DNA from: Lachnotalea sp041821265
Lineage (GTDB): Bacteria > Bacillota > Clostridia > Lachnospirales > Lachnospiraceae
NCBI GenBank assembly: GCA_041821265.1
Contig: JBGUEQ010000017.1
Coordinates: 16,835-80,834 of the forward strand
Direction of reading: 5' to 3'
DNA length: 64,000 nucleotides
Under the pieces are notes generated by a model that had not been told where the DNA came from, searched no databases, and saw only the letters and a program-made list of their open reading frames with translations. The position numbers were made by a program, and so were the translations under genes. Shown here in pieces: positions 45,264-54,435 of the stretch. Each line of letters begins with the position of its first letter. Positions within the stretch are counted from its first letter, which is position 1.

Positions 45264-45315
45264 TTGACAAAAACAACATACTGTATATAATTAAATATAT
45301 ACAGTATGTTGTTTT
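45264..45315 (+). promoter_or_regulatory. Promoter with 46-bp palindromic operator, second gntR module
   Basis: TTGACA (45264-45269), 16-base spacer, TATAAT (45286-45291). A perfect inverted repeat with 20-bp arms (45270-45289, 45296-45315) and a 6-base centre covers the spacer, the -10 and the transcript start. The core TACTGT-N16-ACAGTA matches the first module's operator. Confidence 0.8.
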
Positions 45316-45328
45316 GGAAGGAGCATTT

Positions 45329-45709
45329 ATGAAGATATTAATATCAAATCAGTCTGAATTGCCAATATATGCTCAGATTAGAGAACAAATGAAAGAACAA
45401 ATTTTGAATGGACAATTAAAAGAAAACACAGTTCTGCCATCAATTCGAAAACTAGCAAAGGAAATAGGTGTTAGCGTTATTACCACAACTCGCGCATATA
45501 ACGATTTGGAAGAAGAAGGATTTATAGCCTCGATGCAGGGGAAAGGAAGTGTTGTTCTTTCAAAAGAAAATAAGATTTTAAAAGAGCAATATTTAGTCCG
45601 AATTGAAGAAGGGTTAATGACTGCAATAGAAACAGCAAAAAGAATTGATATGATGGAAGAAGAAATTCATAGTTTAGTGTCACAATTATGGAAGGGGATG
45701 GAAGTATGA
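45329..45709 (+). CDS. GntR-family regulator, YtrA subfamily (second copy)
   Basis: 126 residues from ATG 45329 (GGAAGGAG upstream). Clear paralogue of the protein at 33015: IPIY/LPIYAQIREQMKEQIL, LPSIRKLAKEIGVSVITTTRAY, EEGFIASMQGKGSV. No effector domain. Its stop overlaps the ABC ATPase start (ATGA), so repressor and exporter are translationally coupled. Probably binds the 46-bp palindrome to control itself and the exporter. Confidence 0.9.
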   Translation: MKILISNQSELPIYAQIREQMKEQILNGQLKENTVLPSIRKLAKEIGVSVITTTRAYNDLEEEGFIASMQGKGSVVLSKENKILKEQYLVRIEEGLMTAIETAKRIDMMEEEIHSLVSQLWKGMEV

Positions 45710-46560
45710 GCTTGTTGGAAGTAAAAAATTTATGTAAAAGTTTCAAGAATTTTCAACTGCAAGATGTCACATTTGATTTACCAAAGGGATACGTTATGGG
45801 CTACGTAGGACAAAATGGGGCAGGTAAAACAACTACAATTAACTTAATTACTAATTTATGTAATGCACAAAAAGGAGAAGTTCACATAGACGGGATTTCT
45901 TATCACGATAATCCACAACAATTCAAAGAATATATTGGCTACATTGGTGATGAATCCTATTTTCCAAAAGAGTTTAGATTAAAAGATGTTCGCTTTATAC
46001 TGAAGACATTATATAATAGCTTTAATGAGGATAGTTTCGATAAATTAATCAAGAAGTGGGAGTTGCCTGAAAAGCAAAAAATAGCAGAATACTCAAGAGG
46101 GATGAAAGTCAAATTAATGTTTGCCTCTGTATTAGCAAGAGAAACAAAATTATTAATATTAGATGAAGCAACGAATGGGCTAGATCCTGTCATGAGAGCA
46201 GAAATATTACAAGTATTGCAAGATTATATTCAAGATGGAGAACGAAGCATCTTCTTTTCCACTCATATGTTAAATGATTTAGAGCAAATAGCGGACTATA
46301 TCGTATTTATAGACCATGGAAGAATTTTATTAAATAAAACGAAGGACGATATGTTAGAATCTTATGTCTTAATACGTGGTGATTATCATGAACTAACGTC
46401 AAATCAAAAAAGTAAATTGATTGGGATAACCAAAGGAGAATTTAATTTTGAAGCAATCCTTTTAACAAATGAAGCAATTGGATTTGATAATAGATATGTG
46501 ATTGAAAAACCGACAATTGATCAGATTATGCTTCATCATATAAAAAACGGAGGTAATTGA
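45706..46560 (+). CDS. ABC transporter ATP-binding protein (second GntR module)
   Basis: 284 residues from ATG 45706. Walker A GQNGAGKTTT, signature variant YSRGMKVKLMFASVL, Walker B LLILDEATNGLD, H-loop FFSTHM. Similar along its length to the ATPase at 33654. One base separates its stop from the permease. Confidence 0.92.
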   Translation: MSLLEVKNLCKSFKNFQLQDVTFDLPKGYVMGYVGQNGAGKTTTINLITNLCNAQKGEVHIDGISYHDNPQQFKEYIGYIGDESYFPKEFRLKDVRFILKTLYNSFNEDSFDKLIKKWELPEKQKIAEYSRGMKVKLMFASVLARETKLLILDEATNGLDPVMRAEILQVLQDYIQDGERSIFFSTHMLNDLEQIADYIVFIDHGRILLNKTKDDMLESYVLIRGDYHELTSNQKSKLIGITKGEFNFEAILLTNEAIGFDNRYVIEKPTIDQIMLHHIKNGGN

Positions 46561-46561
46561 A

Positions 46562-47218
46562 ATGAATGTAATCAAATTTTCGATAGTTGATATATTGAGA
46601 TGTAAGACTCAGCTTTGGATGATGGTTCCATTTTCTGTTATTGGATTTATTTTTATGAAATCATCATTAGGTCCGTTGAATGGTGTAATATATATGTGCT
46701 TCGCAGCTATAATTCTATCAACACAACCATTTATGCAAGAGCAAATAGCAGAATCAGGTTTTGTAAATATGCTTCCTACTACCAAAAATGAAAGAGTAAT
46801 TGGACGCTATCTATTTGGTTTGTTATTGTTAATTTTTGCAATGGGGTTGTCGTTAATATCATTAGTAATATATAGTTTGATTAATAATGGTATTCCAAGT
46901 AATTGGAATATTGCTATCATTGGAAGTTTTGGCATTGGCCTGATTGTTTTAGGATTTCAATATGTCGTGTTTTATGCGATGGGCAAGATGAAAAGTCAAC
47001 AATTCGCAAGTCTTATTATGATGGCACCTGGATTTATACTATTTTTCGGAGCAAACTTTATAATCGGAAAAATAGAAAAGAATATGCCTTCAGCTGTTGA
47101 GTGGATAGCTAGTAATTTGACTGCGTTTGCTGTACTAATAATGGTTGTTGGAATTGTTATTTGGGTATTAAGCATTATTGTTACAACTAAAATAATAGAT
47201 AAAAGAGATTTTATATAA
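46562..47218 (+). CDS. ABC-2 type permease subunit (second GntR module)
   Basis: 218 residues with six hydrophobic segments. MLPTTKNERVIGRYLFGLLLL is the conserved loop of these ABC-2 subunits. Unlike the first module, only one permease follows, so the exporter may use a homodimer. Confidence 0.83.
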   Translation: MNVIKFSIVDILRCKTQLWMMVPFSVIGFIFMKSSLGPLNGVIYMCFAAIILSTQPFMQEQIAESGFVNMLPTTKNERVIGRYLFGLLLLIFAMGLSLISLVIYSLINNGIPSNWNIAIIGSFGIGLIVLGFQYVVFYAMGKMKSQQFASLIMMAPGFILFFGANFIIGKIEKNMPSAVEWIASNLTAFAVLIMVVGIVIWVLSIIVTTKIIDKRDFI

Positions 47219-47438
47219 AGTGATAAAATTAATACGCTAACGTCCTATATTAGTCAGTGTAATCTGTAATATATTAAAAAATTATAACCAAACCTGAAAC
47301 CTGCCTGAATCCTGGTTGAACGTTATACTACAATTTGTGTAATAAAAACGACCGTTGGTGATATGAATGTAAATAAAGTATAAATGGGTGTTATAGTAAT
47401 GTTGTTAAGAAAATAATATTTTTCGGGAGGAAAAAACT

Positions 47439-50330
47439 ATGTTACAGATTAACATGAGTGATGTAATCAATATATTGAATTCCATCAAGTCTTATCTTAT
47501 TGGTTTTGGTATTGTGCTTGCATTGGCAATTATTGTTACAGTTGTGTGCATGAAATTAAAGAAAGCAAAGAAGAAATTAATTCGTGCGCAGGCATGGATT
47601 GCAACGTTACTCGCATTGGTTGTTACAGTGAATATGATTTGCTTTATTCCAATGTCGACCATGATTTCCTTGGCAACAGGAAATGGTTCAATTGCAGAGG
47701 AAACATCTGCAGAAGCAACAGTACTTGTTAATGAAATTGCTGAAGAAGGTATCGTATTATTAAACAATGTTAATAACGAGCTTCCGATTTCAGATACAAC
47801 AAGCTTGAACCTGTTTGGATGGGCGTCAACAAATCCATGTTATGGTGGAACAGGATCAGGATCTTTATCAGATGCGTATCCAACAGTATCTATTATACAG
47901 GGACTTGAAGATGCAGGATATTCCTTAAACACAGAATTATCTGACTTTTACACGGCGTACCGTGCAGACAGACCAGAAGTTGGAATGTGGGCTCAAGACT
48001 GGACATTACCAGAACCAACAGCAGCTTCTTACACAACAGAGATGATGGATAATGCAAAAGCATTCTCTGATACAGCAGTAGTTGTTATTACCAGAGTTGG
48101 TGGAGAAGGTGCAGATCTTCCTACAGATGTAAGCAAGGTAACCTATACAGACAACTCTAAAGATTACAAAGATTTTGAAGCTGGTGAACATTACTTACAG
48201 TTAAGCCAGACAGAAAAAGATATGATGGATCTTGTTTGCGATAATTTTGATAACGTGGTAGTTATATACAACGGAGCAAACGCTATGGAACTTGGTTTTA
48301 TTAATGATTATAGCCAGATTAAAGGTGCTGTTTGGTGTCCTGGAACTGGTCAGTCTGGTTTTGAAGCACTTGGTGAAGTAATGAATGGTACAGTAAACCC
48401 ATCAGCCAAGACAACAGACACTTTTGTAGCAGATTTAACATCTGCGCCAGAATATAACAATATTGGTGATTTTACATACGATAACCTTACAGACTATTCT
48501 TATGTAGATGTTTTCACAGGAGCTGAAAATACACCTAATTTTGTAAATTACACAGAAGGAATCTATGTGGGATACCGTTTCTATGAAACAGCAGCGATAG
48601 AAGGCTTGATTGACTATGATCAGTCAGTTGTATATCCATTTGGTTATGGACTTTCTTATACAAGTTTCACACAGGAAATGAGTGATATTACAGAGACAGG
48701 CGGAACAATTACATTTGATGTAACAGTTACAAATACCGGATCTGTAGCTGGTAAAGATGTAGTAGAAGCTTATTACAACCCACCATATACAAATGGCGGA
48801 ATTGAAAAAGCGGTGGTTAACTTAATTGCTTTTGATAAAACAGAAATTTTAGAGCCAGGTGCTTCTGAGACAGTTACAATTACATTTAATGCAGAAGATA
48901 TGGCAAGCTATGATGAGAATAACGCACAGGCTTATGTATTAGAAGCGGGTGATTATGGAATTTCCATCAAATCAGATTCTCATAACATGATTGATGAAAA
49001 AACTTATAATGTAGCAGAAACTATTGTATATAATGAGTCTAATCCTCGTTCTACAGATGAAACAGTAGCAACAAATCAATTTGATTTTGCTGACCAGGGT
49101 GAGGTTACTTACCTTTCCAGAGCAGATGGTTTTACAAACTATAACAAGGCAACAGCTATACCAGATAGCTTAACAGCTTCTGATAAAACAGTTAGTCTAT
49201 TTATGAATAACAGTAACTACAATTCAGAGGATTGCAATAAGAACGAAGATGAAATGCCAACAATCGGAGAATCTAACAAAATGGAGCTTTCTGAATTACG
49301 TGATGCAGATTATGACGATGAACGTTGGGATACCTTGTTAGACCAGCTTACAGTTGCTGATATGGATAATATGATTGCTCTTGGTGGATACCAGACAATG
49401 GCTGCCTCCAGTGTTGGAAAACTATCTACAATTGATTGTGATGGACCAGCTTCTATCAATAACAACTTTACAGGAACAGGATCAGTAGGCTTTCCTTCCG
49501 CAGTTATGATTGCAAATACATGGAACACAGACCTCGCACTTTCGTTTGGTGAGAGTATTGGTAAGATGGCAGATGAGATGGATGTTTCTGGTTGGTATGC
49601 ACCAGCTATGAATACACATCGTAATGCATTTGCAGGACGTAACTTCGAGTACTATTCAGAGGATGGTGTATTAGCTGGACAGATGGCAGCAAATGCGGTT
49701 ATCGGTGCTGAAAAATATGGTGTATATGCTTATATTAAGCATTTTGCATTAAATGATCAGGAAACAAACAGAACAAACATGTTATTAACATGGTCCAACG
49801 AACAGGCAATCCGTGAAATCTATTTAAAACCTTTCGAAATTGCTGTAAAACAGGGTGGAGCAAAAGCAGTTATGTCTGCATTTAACTACATTGGAACAGA
49901 ACCAGCTGGAGCTTGTAATGCATTACTTAATACAGTACTTCGTTCTGAATGGGGATTTAATGGTTTCGTTTTGACAGATTACTATGGAGTATATGGTTAT
50001 CAAGATGCTGATCGTATGATCAGAAATGGTAATGACTGTATGTTAGTTGCATATGATACGGAGACGAACCATGTAACAGATACTACAAGCGCAACGTCTA
50101 TTAAGGCAATGCGTACAGCAACTAAGAACATTATGTATACAGTTGTTAACAGTCGTGCTTACGAACCAGAAAATATGAAAACAGGATTAATGGCTTGGCA
50201 GATAGTAGCAATTATAATTGATATCATCTTTGTAGCACTGATTGTATTGTTAGAGGTTTTTGCACTGAAAAGATTCAAAGCAAATAAAATTAAATTTTCT
50301 GAAGAGATTGATATTCAGATAGAAGAGTAA
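47439..50330 (+). CDS. Membrane-anchored GH3 glycosidase with permuted domain order
   Basis: 963 residues. Two N-terminal spans (about 18-38 and 54-76) and one C-terminal span (about 917-943, then KRFKANK) put residues 80-915 outside. The domain that normally follows the barrel comes first (EEGIVLLNNVNNELPI; likely acid/base Glu223 in GGEGADLP; fibronectin-like domain near 400-520). The (alpha/beta)8 barrel comes last, with GRNFEYYSED, IKHFALND and nucleophile Asp in VLTDYYGV. Reversed order is known for a few rumen GH3 enzymes. Probably a beta-glucosidase or xylosidase at the cell surface. GGAGG precedes the ATG. Confidence 0.9.
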   Translation: MLQINMSDVINILNSIKSYLIGFGIVLALAIIVTVVCMKLKKAKKKLIRAQAWIATLLALVVTVNMICFIPMSTMISLATGNGSIAEETSAEATVLVNEIAEEGIVLLNNVNNELPISDTTSLNLFGWASTNPCYGGTGSGSLSDAYPTVSIIQGLEDAGYSLNTELSDFYTAYRADRPEVGMWAQDWTLPEPTAASYTTEMMDNAKAFSDTAVVVITRVGGEGADLPTDVSKVTYTDNSKDYKDFEAGEHYLQLSQTEKDMMDLVCDNFDNVVVIYNGANAMELGFINDYSQIKGAVWCPGTGQSGFEALGEVMNGTVNPSAKTTDTFVADLTSAPEYNNIGDFTYDNLTDYSYVDVFTGAENTPNFVNYTEGIYVGYRFYETAAIEGLIDYDQSVVYPFGYGLSYTSFTQEMSDITETGGTITFDVTVTNTGSVAGKDVVEAYYNPPYTNGGIEKAVVNLIAFDKTEILEPGASETVTITFNAEDMASYDENNAQAYVLEAGDYGISIKSDSHNMIDEKTYNVAETIVYNESNPRSTDETVATNQFDFADQGEVTYLSRADGFTNYNKATAIPDSLTASDKTVSLFMNNSNYNSEDCNKNEDEMPTIGESNKMELSELRDADYDDERWDTLLDQLTVADMDNMIALGGYQTMAASSVGKLSTIDCDGPASINNNFTGTGSVGFPSAVMIANTWNTDLALSFGESIGKMADEMDVSGWYAPAMNTHRNAFAGRNFEYYSEDGVLAGQMAANAVIGAEKYGVYAYIKHFALNDQETNRTNMLLTWSNEQAIREIYLKPFEIAVKQGGAKAVMSAFNYIGTEPAGACNALLNTVLRSEWGFNGFVLTDYYGVYGYQDADRMIRNGNDCMLVAYDTETNHVTDTTSATSIKAMRTATKNIMYTVVNSRAYEPENMKTGLMAWQIVAIIIDIIFVALIVLLEVFALKRFKANKIKFSEEIDIQIEE

Positions 50331-50371
50331 TCTTTGTACTCGGATACATAACTCTTCATGTAATTAATAAG

Positions 50372-50410
50372 AACGGCAGTGGACGCTATGATGCAGCCAC
50401 TGTCGTTTTT
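50372..50410 (+). terminator. Terminator after the permuted GH3
   Basis: Stem AACGGCAGTGG/CCACTGTCGTT (one G-T pair) and five T. Confidence 0.8.
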
Positions 50411-50548
50411 GTTATAGGTGAGATGAACCGTTTATGCCATATTATTTACTGTTTATGCTATTCATATGTTTTTTCATTCATTTTGAGGTATGCTTTAATC
50501 GAGAAAAAAGAAAGTTCAAATGTAATCATGAAAGGAAAATAAAATAGA

Positions 50549-52975
50549 ATGAAACACACAGATATAATTGAGAAAATGACCTTAGAAGAAAAAGCTGCAT
50601 TCCTCAGTGGAAAAGGAGAATGGGAAACCAGAGAATTTAAGAGGCATAATCTGCCATCCATATTCTGCTCCGATGGACCTCATGGGCTTCGTAAACAGGC
50701 AGGAGCAGGGGATCATCTTGGATTAAATGAATCATTGCCAGCAACCTGTTTTCCAACAGCAGCAACAGTCGCTAATAGCTGGGATGAGAGTCTAGGTCAA
50801 CAGATTGGAGATGCACTTGGGGAAGAAGCAGAAGCACTTGATGTAGATATTCTATTAGGACCAGGTCTGAATATAAAGAGAAGTCCACTTTGTGGTAGAA
50901 ATTTTGAGTATTTTTCAGAGGATCCATATTTAGCTGGAAAAATGGCCGCATCTTATGTGAAAGGAATACAGAGCCACAATGTTTATGCATGTCCGAAGCA
51001 TTTTGCTGTAAACAGTCAGGAATTACGCCGTATGGCAATGAATTCCGTTTTAGATGAGAGAACACTCAGAGAGATTTATCTTACCGGTTTTGAAATTGCA
51101 GTAAAAGAAGGTGGAGCTAAGGCAATCATGTCTAGCTACAATGAAATAAATGGTGAATATGCCAACGAGAGTAAACATTTGTTAACAGAGATTCTTCGTA
51201 AAGAATGGGGCTTCGATGGTATAGTGGTTACAGACTGGGGAGGCTCCAACGATCATGTAAAAGGGGTGGCTGCTGGTTCTAATTTAGAGATGCCTACACC
51301 GGGGCTGGATTCTGCGAGAGAAATTGTAGCAGCGGTTAACGATGGCACACTTGCTATGGAAGAATTGGACATTGTAGTAGATAGTCTGGTTGATGCTGTA
51401 TTAACACTTGGAAAACGTGGAGAGAAGAAAGATTTTGATAAGGAAGCACATCATAAGCTGGCACGAAAAGCAGCAGCCCAAAGCGCAGTTCTTTTGAAAA
51501 ATGAGAAGAGTATTCTTCCGTTAAAACCAGGAGTAAAGGTTGCTTTAATTGGCGATTTTGCAGTGGAGCCAAGATATCAGGGGGCTGGATCTTCCGTAGT
51601 AAATCCAACACAGGTAGAGAGCTTAGAGAAAATGATCAATCATTATGACGTTCAATTGGCAGGTATATCCCGTGGTTATCATAGAATGGGAGAAGAAGAT
51701 GATGCAATGAAAAAAGAAGCAATGGATCTTGCAGCATTAGCAGATGTTGTTCTTTTCTGTTTTGGATTAGATGAAATCAGCGAATCCGAAGGGTTAGATC
51801 GTAATCATATGAGAATCCCGCAAAACCAGATCGAATTGCTTTCGAGCATGGCGCAGTTAAATACACCGGTTGTAGGAATTATCAGTGCAGGATCAGCCAT
51901 TGAGATGCCATGGCAGAATAGCTGTCAGGCAATCCTACATGGCTATTTAACTGGTCAGGCAGGGGCAAGTGCTATGATGGATATTGTAACGGGAAAAGTA
52001 AATCCATCCGGACGTCTGAATGAGACCTATCCAATTCGCTACGAAGATACACCAGCCTTTCGCCATTTCCCAAGTACGCAAAGAAATGCAGAATTTAGAG
52101 AGAGCATCTATGTTGGATATCGTTACTATGACAGCAGTAAGGTACGTGTTCAATATCCATTTGGGTTTGGATTATCCTATACAGAATTTACTTATTCTGA
52201 TTTATCTGTAGATGAGTGGGGAGCTACCGTTACCATTTCAAATACAGGAAATCGCGATGGAGCGGAAGTAGTTCAGATGTACATTGGCCTTGACAATGCA
52301 ATCGTTTATAGACCTGCAAAAGAGCTAAAAGGATTTAAAAAACTAATCTTAAAAGCAGGAGAACAACAGACCGTGAATATTCCGTTTGATGACAAGACCT
52401 TCCGCTACTGGAATGTAAAAACAAATAAATGGGAAATCGAAATGGGAACTTATAAAGTAATGATCGGAGCAAGTGTGAGTGATATTCGCCTAGAAGCAGA
52501 TATTACAGTAGAGGGAACAACAAATGAATACCCATATAATCCAGCACTTCTTCCATATTATTATACGGGAATTGTTCAGCAGATCTCAGATAATGAATTT
52601 GAGGAGTTGTTAGGTCATCCTATTCCATCTGGTAAATGGTCTGGAGAACTAGGCATGAATGATGCCATCTGCCAGATGTATTATGCAAAGAGCAAATTAG
52701 CAAGATTTATATATAACCGATTAACAGCAATGAAGATTAAAAGTGAAGAAAAGGGCAAACCAGATCTTAATATTTTATTTATCTATAACATGCCTTTCAG
52801 AGCTTTAGCCAAGATGACAGCTGGAATGGTCAGCATGGAAATGGTAGAAGGAATGTTAGTAGTCGTGAATGGTCATTTCTTTAGAGGATTAGGAAAAATT
52901 ATTGGTGGATTCTTTGGCAACAGAAAAAAGAATAAAGCATACGAAAAGAAATTAGCAGGAGGAAATAATGAATGA
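50549..52975 (+). CDS. Cytoplasmic GH3 beta-glucosidase with C-terminal extension
   Basis: 808 residues in the usual GH3 order: barrel with GRNFEYFSEDPYLAG, PKHFAVN and nucleophile Asp229 (VVTDWGG); sandwich domain with acid/base Glu414 (SESEGLD); fibronectin III domain to about 660. The final 140 residues are an extra domain (NEYPYNPALL..., HPIPSGKWSG, amphipathic end GLGKIIGGFFGNRKKNK). No signal peptide. Its stop overlaps the GtrA-type start (ATGA). Confidence 0.92.
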   Translation: MKHTDIIEKMTLEEKAAFLSGKGEWETREFKRHNLPSIFCSDGPHGLRKQAGAGDHLGLNESLPATCFPTAATVANSWDESLGQQIGDALGEEAEALDVDILLGPGLNIKRSPLCGRNFEYFSEDPYLAGKMAASYVKGIQSHNVYACPKHFAVNSQELRRMAMNSVLDERTLREIYLTGFEIAVKEGGAKAIMSSYNEINGEYANESKHLLTEILRKEWGFDGIVVTDWGGSNDHVKGVAAGSNLEMPTPGLDSAREIVAAVNDGTLAMEELDIVVDSLVDAVLTLGKRGEKKDFDKEAHHKLARKAAAQSAVLLKNEKSILPLKPGVKVALIGDFAVEPRYQGAGSSVVNPTQVESLEKMINHYDVQLAGISRGYHRMGEEDDAMKKEAMDLAALADVVLFCFGLDEISESEGLDRNHMRIPQNQIELLSSMAQLNTPVVGIISAGSAIEMPWQNSCQAILHGYLTGQAGASAMMDIVTGKVNPSGRLNETYPIRYEDTPAFRHFPSTQRNAEFRESIYVGYRYYDSSKVRVQYPFGFGLSYTEFTYSDLSVDEWGATVTISNTGNRDGAEVVQMYIGLDNAIVYRPAKELKGFKKLILKAGEQQTVNIPFDDKTFRYWNVKTNKWEIEMGTYKVMIGASVSDIRLEADITVEGTTNEYPYNPALLPYYYTGIVQQISDNEFEELLGHPIPSGKWSGELGMNDAICQMYYAKSKLARFIYNRLTAMKIKSEEKGKPDLNILFIYNMPFRALAKMTAGMVSMEMVEGMLVVVNGHFFRGLGKIIGGFFGNRKKNKAYEKKLAGGNNE

Positions 52976-53472
52976 ACGCGATTAAAAAATGGATTAGTGC
53001 ACATCCGGATCTATGGGAATTTATTTTATTTAATATTTTATCTAACTGTGCAACAGTAACGAATTTTGCTGTAATGTGGCTCTGTACAGGATTTATCTTC
53101 AAAAGCTTAAAAGAAATACCATTTCACTTTTTTATCTTTGACTATACATCAAAAGGAAGCCTTATGCTTTGTGGATTCTTAAGCTTCTTAATTGCAACAG
53201 CAGCAGCACAGATGGTGAATTTTTTTGTACAGAAGAACTTGGTATTTAAATCAAATGCGGCATTTGCATCTGCAGTACCAAAATACATACTGCTTGCAGC
53301 TGTGCTTGTAATTATATCTGCAGCATTACCTGCATACAGCCAGCAGCTGTTCATTCAGATTGGTATACCAGCAGGATTTGCACCAACCATTGCTAATGTA
53401 TTAAATATTTTGGTACAGGTAGTATTAAGCTATCCTACGATGAAATTCTGGATTATGCCAAAACAGAAATAG
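52972..53472 (+). CDS. GtrA-like small membrane protein
   Basis: 166 residues with four membrane spans, the GtrA pattern (EFILFNILSNCATVTNFAVM, FFVQKNLVFKS, FWIMPKQK). GtrA proteins are thought to help move polyprenyl-linked sugars across the membrane. Coupling to a GH3 gene by ATGA overlap is unusual and suggests a joint role in surface glycan or glycolipid turnover; that is inference. Confidence 0.82.
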   Translation: MNAIKKWISAHPDLWEFILFNILSNCATVTNFAVMWLCTGFIFKSLKEIPFHFFIFDYTSKGSLMLCGFLSFLIATAAAQMVNFFVQKNLVFKSNAAFASAVPKYILLAAVLVIISAALPAYSQQLFIQIGIPAGFAPTIANVLNILVQVVLSYPTMKFWIMPKQK

Positions 53473-53481
53473 AAAACAGAC

Positions 53482-53594
53482 AATACCATTTTAACCCGTA
53501 TAATTTTACTTGCTTGCAAGGGTGAAATCATAGGGTTAGGGCGAAAAATTTTATTTTTCAACCTAATCCAACGGGGTAAGTGGTATTTTTTTTT
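53482..53594 (+). terminator. Large branched terminator-like structure
   Basis: Outer arms at 53482-53499 and 53570-53587 pair imperfectly (AATACCA.../...TGGTATT), enclosing CTTGC-TTG-CAAG and GGGTTAGG (53533-53540)/CCTAATCC (53562-53569). It ends in nine T. More elaborate than a simple terminator. Confidence 0.6.
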
Positions 53595-53727
53595 CTTCTC
53601 TTTTTCATTTGAGGTAGGAAAAGTTTTGGTTTTATTATATAATATAACTTATACAATAGAAGTTTTCCTACGTTTTCAGAAGTATTCTTTGTTTCTGAAA
53701 AAGATAGTCGATGCAAGGAGGTAATAA

Positions 53728-54435
53728 ATGATTCGTATAGCCATTGTAGATGACGATTCTGCAAGCATTGAGCAGCTAAAAAGTTATATCATGCAGTATC
53801 AACGGGAACGGAGCGAGGAAATTAACATCACAACTTTTTCCGATGGAGATGAGATTGTTGAAAACTATAAGGCTGAATATGACATGATTCTCCTCGATGT
53901 AGAGATGAGATTTATGGACGGAATGACAGCAGCCTCTATCATACGTGAAAGTGATCCGGAAGTAGTTATTATCTTTATCACAAACATGGCACAATATGCC
54001 ATAAAGGGATATCAGGTAAATGCCACAGACTATGTGCTAAAGCCGGTTTCCTATTTTTCCTTTTCCCAAAGCTTGAACAGAGCCATAGGCAGAATTAAAA
54101 AGAGAGTTAAAAATTTTATAGCCGTAGGAATAAAAGGTGGAACGGTAAAGCTTTATATAGTAGATATCTGCTATATTGAAAGCCAGGGACACAGGCTTAG
54201 TTTTCATACGCGCACCGAAGAATTTGTTACCTTTGCAACGATGAAGGAAATTGAGGAAAAGCTCAAGGATTTCAACTTTTTCCGGTGTAACAAAGGGAGC
54301 CTTTTAAATCTGGCATTTGTGGATGGCGTTCAAGACGGCTGCGTGATTGTAAACGGAGAGCGTCTGGTAATCAGCCGTGCCAGAAAGAAGGAGTTTGTGG
54401 AGGAACTGACAAATTATTTAGGAGGAGCAATGTAA
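53728..54435 (+). CDS. LytTR response regulator (AgrA/ComE-like)
   Basis: 235 residues: receiver with phospho-acceptor Asp57 (MILLDVEM) and a LytTR DNA-binding domain from about residue 130 (YIESQGHRLSFHT, FFRCNKGSLLNL). AAGGAGG before the ATG. The kinase gene begins at its last base. Such pairs control bacteriocin, biofilm or surface-glycan genes; an autoinducer gene is not seen. Confidence 0.93.
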   Translation: MIRIAIVDDDSASIEQLKSYIMQYQRERSEEINITTFSDGDEIVENYKAEYDMILLDVEMRFMDGMTAASIIRESDPEVVIIFITNMAQYAIKGYQVNATDYVLKPVSYFSFSQSLNRAIGRIKKRVKNFIAVGIKGGTVKLYIVDICYIESQGHRLSFHTRTEEFVTFATMKEIEEKLKDFNFFRCNKGSLLNLAFVDGVQDGCVIVNGERLVISRARKKEFVEELTNYLGGAM

